A DNA stretch of 9,789 nucleotides, from assembly GCA_013138855.1 (NCBI GenBank), contig WTBX01000106.1, positions 1 to 9,789 on the forward strand, given 5' to 3'. The notes below the pieces were generated by a model. That model searched no databases. It saw only the letters and a program-made list of their open reading frames with translations, and had not been told where the DNA came from. How positions within the stretch are numbered: the first letter of the stretch is position 1; each line of letters opens with the position of its first letter. This document shows, piece after piece, positions 6,144 to 9,789 of this stretch. This stretch comes from Methylococcaceae bacterium. Its GTDB lineage: Bacteria > Pseudomonadota > Gammaproteobacteria > Methylococcales > Methylomonadaceae. The translations under genes were made by a program, and so were the position numbers.

Positions 6144-6321
6144 ACCATGAAGACCTTAGGTTTTCGTTACTACTCAGGTGGAGACGCGACTTTTAGTCGC
6201 GCACGAAGCTTCATGCCTGAATATTAAAACGAGCTTATTTGAATCTACTTAACTTATAGATTTTGGAGAGATATTTAGGTCTCGTGCGCGACTAAAAGTC
6301 GCGGCTCCAATACTTCATGGT
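6144..6321. repeat. Hairpin repeat element with GCGACTTTTAGTCGC ends
   Basis: Arms 6179-6206 and 6282-6309 are reverse complements at 27 of 28 positions, separated by 75 bases. Each arm contains its own small palindrome, GCGACTTTTAGTCGC. Outside them, ACCATGAAG (6144-6152) and CTTCATGGT (6313-6321) form a second matching pair, though their distances to the inner arms differ (26 versus 3 bases). It is non-coding and sits between gcvH and dgkA, where it probably ends or attenuates transcription from gcvH. Similar repeats occur in many gammaproteobacteria (recalled). Confidence 0.85.
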
Positions 6322-6386
6322 TAAAAAATTTCTCCCAGTTAATTATTTTCATTTCTAAACCCAATAAACCTAGGTATTTTTAACGC

Positions 6387-6749
6387 ATGGCACATCAAAA
6401 CGTAAAAGGTTTTAAACGTATTATCAATGCCTTTCATTTTTCCATTGCTGGTTTAAAAGCGACATGGAAACACGAAGAAGCTTTTAGACAAGAAGTTTTA
6501 ATATTTCTAGTCACAACGCCTTTAGCCTTATGGTTAGGGGAAAGCGTTGTAGAAAAACTTTTATTAATCGGTAGTGTCGTTCTGGTTTTATTATTTGAGC
6601 TATTAAATTCTGCGATTGAAGCCGTTGTTGACCGAATAGGGCTTGAGCGTCATGAGTTATCAGGTAGAGCAAAAGATATAGGCTCGGCAACCGTTATGTT
6701 AGCTATGATCTGGACGGCTATCGTCTGGATATTTATATTATTATTTTAA
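6387..6749 (+). CDS. dgkA: Diacylglycerol kinase (prokaryotic, integral membrane)
   Basis: DgkA is a small trimeric inner-membrane enzyme that phosphorylates diacylglycerol with ATP, recycling it to phosphatidate. At 120 residues it is the normal size. It has an amphipathic N-terminal part (about 1-33), with HEEAFRQE (29-36) matching the E. coli conserved segment. Three membrane helices follow (about 37-52, 57-72 and 99-120). The signature ELLNSAIEAVVDRIG (71-85) includes the glutamates used for catalysis and metal binding, followed by HELSGRAKDIGSA. The Shine-Dalgarno is weak (AGG 12 bases upstream). The kinase gene that follows starts 10 bases after this stop, so the two are co-transcribed. 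Confidence 0.97.
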   Translation: MAHQNVKGFKRIINAFHFSIAGLKATWKHEEAFRQEVLIFLVTTPLALWLGESVVEKLLLIGSVVLVLLFELLNSAIEAVVDRIGLERHELSGRAKDIGSATVMLAMIWTAIVWIFILLF

Positions 6750-6759
6750 GAGGAAAAAA

Positions 6760-7692
6760 ATGAGCGCATTAATATGTGGTTCTATGGCCTATGACACCAT
6801 CATGGTGTTTCATGATAAATTCAAAAACCATATTCTTCCTGAAAAAGTACATATCTTAAATGTATCTTTTTTAGTCCCTGCCATGCGTAGAGAATACGGT
6901 GGTTGTGCGGGAAACATTGCTTACAACATGAAGTTATTGGGCGAAGAACCGTTGATTATGGCAACGGTAGGTCATGATTTTGAACCGTATTCACAATGGT
7001 TAAGTTTATCGGGCATTTCTCGTAAATATTTAAAAACAGTTGATGATAGCTATACGGGACAAGCTTATATCACTACGGATGAAGACGATAATCAAATTAC
7101 CGCCTTTCACCCAGGTGCGATGAATTCTTCACATTTAAATTCTGTGCCAACCAATGCAGGTATTAGCATTGGTATTGTTTCACCAGATGGTCGTGATGGC
7201 ATGATACAACATGCGACTGAATTTGTGGACGCTGAAATTCCGTTTATGTTTGATCCAGGTCAAGGAATGCCAATGTTTGGCAAAGAAGATTTGTTAGCGT
7301 TTATGGAACAAGCGACGTGGGCAATTTTCAATGATTATGAATCAGAGTTAATGCAAAACCAGACAGGTTTGTCTTTAGACGAATTAGCCAAAATGGTTGA
7401 TGCCTTAATTGTGACGCGCGGTGGGGAAGGTTCTCAAATTTATATTGAAGGCGCGATGATAGAAATTCCCTCTGCGAAAGCTAAAGCCTTAAATGATCCT
7501 ACAGGTTGTGGCGATGCTTATCGTGCAGGTATTTTATTTGGCATTACCAATGAATATAGCTGGGAAGAAACAGGACGGATTGCGTCTTTATTAGGTGCGA
7601 TTAAAATTGAGCATCATGGTACCCAAAATCATACCTTTGAAATGGATGCCTTTAAAAAGCGTTATAAAGCAAGTTTTGGTTCAACCTTTTAA
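6760..7692 (+). CDS. PfkB-family kinase, probable adenosine kinase
   Basis: This 310-residue ribokinase (PfkB)-fold enzyme probably phosphorylates adenosine to AMP with ATP. The first PfkB signature region is EYGGCAGNIAYNMKLLG (45-61). The NDYESE motif (191-196) is the Mg/phosphate-associated NxxE type, and VTRGGEGS spans 218-225. The second signature and anion hole is DPTGCGDAYRAGILFG (246-261), with D252 as catalytic base. DPTG.GDA.RAG, rather than the DTTGAGDAF of sugar kinases, is typical of bacterial adenosine kinases such as the mycobacterial AdoK, which is the basis for the substrate call. Another nucleoside or sugar cannot be excluded. The start has a strong AGAGGAAAA ribosome-binding site. 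It follows dgkA by 10 bases and is closed by a strong terminator. Confidence 0.85.
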   Translation: MSALICGSMAYDTIMVFHDKFKNHILPEKVHILNVSFLVPAMRREYGGCAGNIAYNMKLLGEEPLIMATVGHDFEPYSQWLSLSGISRKYLKTVDDSYTGQAYITTDEDDNQITAFHPGAMNSSHLNSVPTNAGISIGIVSPDGRDGMIQHATEFVDAEIPFMFDPGQGMPMFGKEDLLAFMEQATWAIFNDYESELMQNQTGLSLDELAKMVDALIVTRGGEGSQIYIEGAMIEIPSAKAKALNDPTGCGDAYRAGILFGITNEYSWEETGRIASLLGAIKIEHHGTQNHTFEMDAFKKRYKASFGSTF

Positions 7693-7720
7693 AGCGATCG
7701 TTATCACACGATAATCAAAT

Positions 7721-7757
7721 AAACCTGATATGTTTTGAAAAACTATCAGGTTTTTTT
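7721..7757 (+). terminator. Rho-independent terminator after the kinase gene
   Basis: AAACCTGATA (7721-7730) pairs perfectly with TATCAGGTTT (7744-7753). The loop contains a further GTTTT/AAAAC pairing. The stem runs into seven consecutive Ts (7751-7757). It lies 29 bases past the kinase stop and ends 30 bases before the mazG start, so mazG needs its own promoter overlapping this region or depends on read-through. Confidence 0.92.
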
Positions 7758-7787
7758 ATTTCTTTTCATTAGTGAGTCGTTAATATT

Positions 7788-8591
7788 GTGAATTTAAAAA
7801 ACACTGAAAAATTAATTAATATCATGTCACGCTTACGTCGTCCTGAGGATGGCTGTAGTTGGGATTTAAAACAGGATTTTATTAGCTTAATTCCTTACAC
7901 CATTGAAGAGGCTTATGAAGTCGCCGATGCCGCAGAACGTGAAGACATGGATGATTTACGTTCTGAGTTAGGTGATTTACTGTTGCAAGTGGTGTTTTAT
8001 TCACAAATGGCAAAAGAAGAAAAGCTGTTTGATTTTGAGCAAGTTGCTGAGAGTATTTGCGAAAAATTAATTGTTAGACATCCTCATATTTTTGCGGATG
8101 CTGTTTTTAATACTGATGAAGAACGCGCCCAAGCATGGGAAGATGCTAAAGAACGTGAACGAGCGGCTAAACCGAAAGTGGATGAAACTGCTAGTGTTTT
8201 AGATGGCATTGCTAAAAATCTTCCTGCTTTGGTTCAATGTGAAAAGCTGCAAGATAGAGCTGCTAGTCATGGCTTTGATTGGAAAGAACCTGAGCCTGTG
8301 TTTGATAAGGTTTTAGAGGAGTTAGACGAAGTTAAGGAAGCATGGCAAAGTGGCGATCAAGCGCATATTCAGGAAGAAATTGGTGATTTATTATTGGTTG
8401 CGGTTAATTTAGCAAGGCATTTAAAAGTTAATCCTGAAATTGCCTTGAAAGAAAGTAATAAAAAATTTAGTGGACGTTTTCAATATATAGAGCAGCAAGT
8501 CTCTCAGTCTGGACGTGTATTGCGAGATTGTGAACTTGATGAATTAGATAAGTACTGGGATGAGGCTAAGGTGGCGTTAAAGAAAAATTAA
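7788..8591 (+). CDS. mazG: Nucleoside triphosphate pyrophosphohydrolase MazG
   Basis: MazG hydrolyses (d)NTPs to monophosphates and pyrophosphate, clearing aberrant nucleotides and affecting ppGpp levels in E. coli. The 267 residues contain two MazG domains, as in the E. coli protein (263). In the first, IEEAYEVADA (39-48) and SELGDLLLQVVF (59-70) supply the metal-binding EExxE and ExxD residues. In the second they are LEELDEVKEAW (176-186) and EEIGDLLLVAVNLARHL (196-212). KFSGRFQYIE (226-235) is the conserved tail. The GTG start is chosen because it gives MNLKNTEKLINIMSRLRRPEDGC, which aligns with the usual MazG start; the next ATG would cut this helix. The ribosome-binding site is poor. The stop shares the bases TTAA with the stop of the convergent gene. 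Confidence 0.96.
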   Translation: MNLKNTEKLINIMSRLRRPEDGCSWDLKQDFISLIPYTIEEAYEVADAAEREDMDDLRSELGDLLLQVVFYSQMAKEEKLFDFEQVAESICEKLIVRHPHIFADAVFNTDEERAQAWEDAKERERAAKPKVDETASVLDGIAKNLPALVQCEKLQDRAASHGFDWKEPEPVFDKVLEELDEVKEAWQSGDQAHIQEEIGDLLLVAVNLARHLKVNPEIALKESNKKFSGRFQYIEQQVSQSGRVLRDCELDELDKYWDEAKVALKKN

Positions 8592-9181
8592 CTAGATATT
8601 GCAACCAAGTTTTTTAGAATTTTTTTAGATTTAGGGTGTTTTTGCAACAAAATATCATCATTTATTCTTAAAATAATACTTTTGATTAAATCAGAAGTAG
8701 AGCTAATGTGAGTTATTTTTTTCAAATTTTCAATATCGCTAATAACATTTCTACCTTTTATTGATAAGCGTTTTTGTGCTTTTCCCTTAGCTAAATCACT
8801 TGTCAGATATTTATCTATATTTTTAGCTGATAGCTCTCTAGTTGATAGATTATGAAGATAATATCTAACAATCATAGGAACAAAGTCGGTACTGCCACTT
8901 AATTCAAAACTAGCTAAATTTAGAATGTCAATTAGGTGGGAAGGTACTCGACTTTCAATGCTACCTTTTTGTTTTTCTAGCTGTTTTTTAACCAGAGGTG
9001 TTGATTGGTGTGGTAAAGATATAACTGCATCACAACAATCGCAAACACCGACTAATACATTTTTTACGATATCGCTATTATCGCTAAAGGGTACGTTTCT
9101 CAATTGGTAGCTTGCATTGACAAAAGCTTTACAGTTATCACATGCTGATTTTGTTTTATCGCCAACTTTTAAAATTTTCAT
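8588..9181 (-). CDS. Zinc-finger/RHH-like protein, putative antitoxin
   Basis: This is not a named family I can place with certainty. The 197 residues begin with a likely zinc-binding domain: C14-x2-C17 (CDNC) and C47-x2-C50 (CDCC), with the intervening VPF...VKNVLVGVCD resembling the finger of MqsA/YgiT-type antitoxins. Two later segments read like ribbon-helix-helix units. One is SRVPSHLIDILNLASFEL (77-94), with a following helix MIVRYYLHNL. The other is KRLSIKGRNVISDIENLKKI (137-156), with STSDLIKSIIL. A lysine-rich tail follows. It lies 58 bases downstream of a small MqsR-like gene on the same strand, so a DNA-binding, autoregulatory antitoxin is the best reading. It lacks the helix-turn-helix domain of classical MqsA. 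There is no clear Shine-Dalgarno, and the stop overlaps that of mazG. Confidence 0.65.
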   Translation of the reverse strand: MKILKVGDKTKSACDNCKAFVNASYQLRNVPFSDNSDIVKNVLVGVCDCCDAVISLPHQSTPLVKKQLEKQKGSIESRVPSHLIDILNLASFELSGSTDFVPMIVRYYLHNLSTRELSAKNIDKYLTSDLAKGKAQKRLSIKGRNVISDIENLKKITHISSTSDLIKSIILRINDDILLQKHPKSKKILKNLVAISS

Positions 9182-9198
9182 GTTAATGTTCGGACAAA

Positions 9199-9234
9199 TT
9201 AAAAAGCTAAATGCTTGTTCATTTAGCTTTTTAA
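9199..9234 (-). terminator. Perfect 15-bp hairpin between toxin and antitoxin genes
   Basis: TTAAAAAGCTAAATG (9199-9213) and CATTTAGCTTTTTAA (9220-9234) are exact reverse complements around a 6-base loop. On the minus strand the stem is followed by TTTTTAATTT. It starts 5 bases after the toxin stop and fills most of the 58-bp gap. With only 3 G-C pairs it is a weak terminator candidate. It could act as a partial terminator or processing site that sets the ratio of the two products. Confidence 0.6.
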
Positions 9235-9239
9235 ACTGC

Positions 9240-9536
9240 TTAATGATGGATGCTGATAAAAACGCTATCTGGTTCGTTAAAATACCATTTGATATACCAA
9301 CCTTCTTTGGCGCAGTTTGTTTTCAGTATATGCACAGTGATATTTGAGTCGTAATGATGTGGGCTATTCTCGTATTCATTGCCTCGTGTCTGTTTTATTA
9401 TTTCGATTAATTCATTGGTGCTGATTTCACCAATCGCAAGAAGGTTTTTTATATCTATATCACCTCTTTGCTCGTGAATGACATAGCCTTGTTCAAGGCA
9501 TTGAATAAGCTGATGTTTGATTTGTTTAAATCCCAA
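9240..9536 (-). CDS. Small MqsR-like protein, putative toxin
   Basis: This is a 98-residue soluble protein. An N-terminal helix (FKQIKHQLIQCLEQG) leads to LLAIGEISTNELIEII (32-47) and then a C-terminal beta-type half: EYENSPHHYDSNITVHILK (54-72), GWYIKWYF (79-86) and SVFISIHH (91-98). The order (helices, a Y..S..hyD segment, VHILK, a YIKWYF strand and a final FISIH strand) parallels the MqsR mRNA interferase (FYKSMTTYSDHTIWQDVYRP, VYLKITVI, LIVSFKE). Detailed identity is low, so homology is inferred. The start is taken as TTG at 9536-9534: the frame is open back to 9566 with no ATG or GTG, and AGAG lies 8 bases before the TTG. It precedes the antitoxin-like gene, the toxin-first order of mqsRA. 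Confidence 0.6.
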   Translation of the reverse strand: MGFKQIKHQLIQCLEQGYVIHEQRGDIDIKNLLAIGEISTNELIEIIKQTRGNEYENSPHHYDSNITVHILKTNCAKEGWYIKWYFNEPDSVFISIHH

Positions 9537-9571
9537 TGCTATTACTCTTTTTAGTGTTACCTTATGCTAGA

Positions 9572-9600
9572 ATTATAATTTAGATGCGTCTTGTTGTACA
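9572..9600 (-). promoter_or_regulatory. Promoter of the putative toxin-antitoxin operon
   Basis: On the minus strand TGTACA (9600-9595; 4 of 6 to TTGACA) is separated by exactly 17 bases from a perfect TATAAT (9577-9572). Transcription would start near 9565, about 29 bases before the TTG start codon. The -35 element is built into one half of the GTAC repeat at 9595-9614, consistent with repression by a bound protein. Confidence 0.6.
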
Positions 9601-9614
9601 TTTATTTTCGTACA
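9595..9614. promoter_or_regulatory. Candidate operator: TGTAC-N10-GTACA
   Basis: TGTAC (9595-9599) and GTACA (9610-9614) are inverted half-sites separated by ten AT-rich bases. Their centres lie 15 bp apart, and one covers the -35 region of the adjoining promoter. Antitoxins with ribbon-helix-helix domains normally bind such paired half-sites to control their own operon. The binding protein is inferred, most simply the product of the gene at 8588-9181. Confidence 0.45.
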
Positions 9615-9726
9615 CTTAAGATTTGAATATAATCAAAAAATCAATCTGTGATAAATTGCTTTAGCGATTATGAGGAAGACAGGTTGATTAATGATATTCA
9701 TGAATCGCCGTTGTCAGTTTGGCTCG

Positions 9727-9773
9727 TTCCCAAACTCTGTTTGGGAATGCCTATTAATCAAGCTCCGCTTGAT
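9727..9773. repeat. Tandem hairpins of a TTCCCAAAC-type repeat
   Basis: TTCCCAAAC (9727-9735) pairs with GTTTGGGAA (9739-9747) around TCT, and ATCAAGC (9757-9763) pairs with GCTTGAT (9767-9773) around TCC. Both loops are three bases. AGCGATTA occurs at 9664-9671 and again at the window end (9782-9789), possibly bounding the element. It resembles CGTTCCCAAGC-type dispersed repeats seen in many proteobacteria (recalled). No gene is supported in 9615-9789. Confidence 0.7.
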
Positions 9774-9789
9774 GAATAGCAAGCGATTA

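Noticed and set aside
8588..9181. Calling the zinc-finger protein mqsA outright
   Set aside because: Only the N-terminal finger resembles MqsA. The length is much greater and the C-terminal part looks like ribbon-helix-helix, not the MqsA helix-turn-helix, so no gene symbol was given.
8925..9347. Plus-strand ORFs at 8925-9110 and 9117-9347
   Set aside because: They are antisense to the two toxin-antitoxin-like genes, and the second also crosses the perfect intergenic hairpin. The minus-strand products have coherent motifs and these do not.
9700..9789. Open frame from ATG 9700 running off the window (30 codons)
   Set aside because: It spans the tandem hairpin repeat at 9727-9773, so its translation reflects the repeat. 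There is no coding support, and the window ends too soon to judge a full gene.

Overview
The window is AT-rich bacterial chromosome, most likely from a gammaproteobacterium. The Apt, GcvH, DgkA and MazG proteins, a small H-NS-type nucleoid protein and a sigma-54-type promoter in front of a PspA-like gene all fit that class. The many short palindromic repeat families (cores such as GCGACTTTTAGTCGC, CCAATAGCTTTAGCTATTGG, a TAGCCCACGGC palindrome and tandem ATGAAGNNN) recall Methylococcales and Thiotrichales genomes. That narrower placement is from memory and is not proven by the sequence.

Layout. (1) 60-336: a hairpin repeat, an IHF-like site and a sigma-54-type promoter. (2) 378-2362 (+): a two-gene operon, a PspA/IM30-like coiled-coil protein followed by an unrecognised protein with about 14 hydrophobic segments; both start codons have the same 10-nt Shine-Dalgarno leader. 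(3) 2363-3445: repeats, a terminator and a small H-NS-family gene on the minus strand with its own promoter. (4) 3446-3961 (-): apt. (5) 3962-4602: no gene, mostly a 379-bp nested inverted repeat. (6) 4603-5622 (-): a lone exported adaptor-like protein with aspartate runs at both ends. (7) 5752-7692 (+): gcvH, a hairpin repeat, then dgkA and a PfkB-family kinase resembling bacterial adenosine kinase, closed by a strong terminator. (8) 7788-8591 (+): mazG. (9) 8588-9614 (-): a probable toxin-antitoxin module, with a small MqsR-like ORF first and a zinc-finger/ribbon-helix-helix-like protein second. A perfect 15-bp hairpin lies between them and a palindrome-overlapped promoter lies upstream. (10) 9615-9789: repeat hairpins, no gene.

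Working together. apt and the adenosine-kinase-like gene both make AMP from salvaged purines, and MazG cleans the nucleotide pool, but they are in separate transcription units. DgkA and the PspA pair both concern the envelope. The most interesting parts are the sigma-54/IHF-controlled PspA plus polytopic-membrane-protein operon, which lacks an adjacent pspB/pspC, and the toxin-antitoxin-like pair with its unusual antitoxin architecture and intergenic hairpin.
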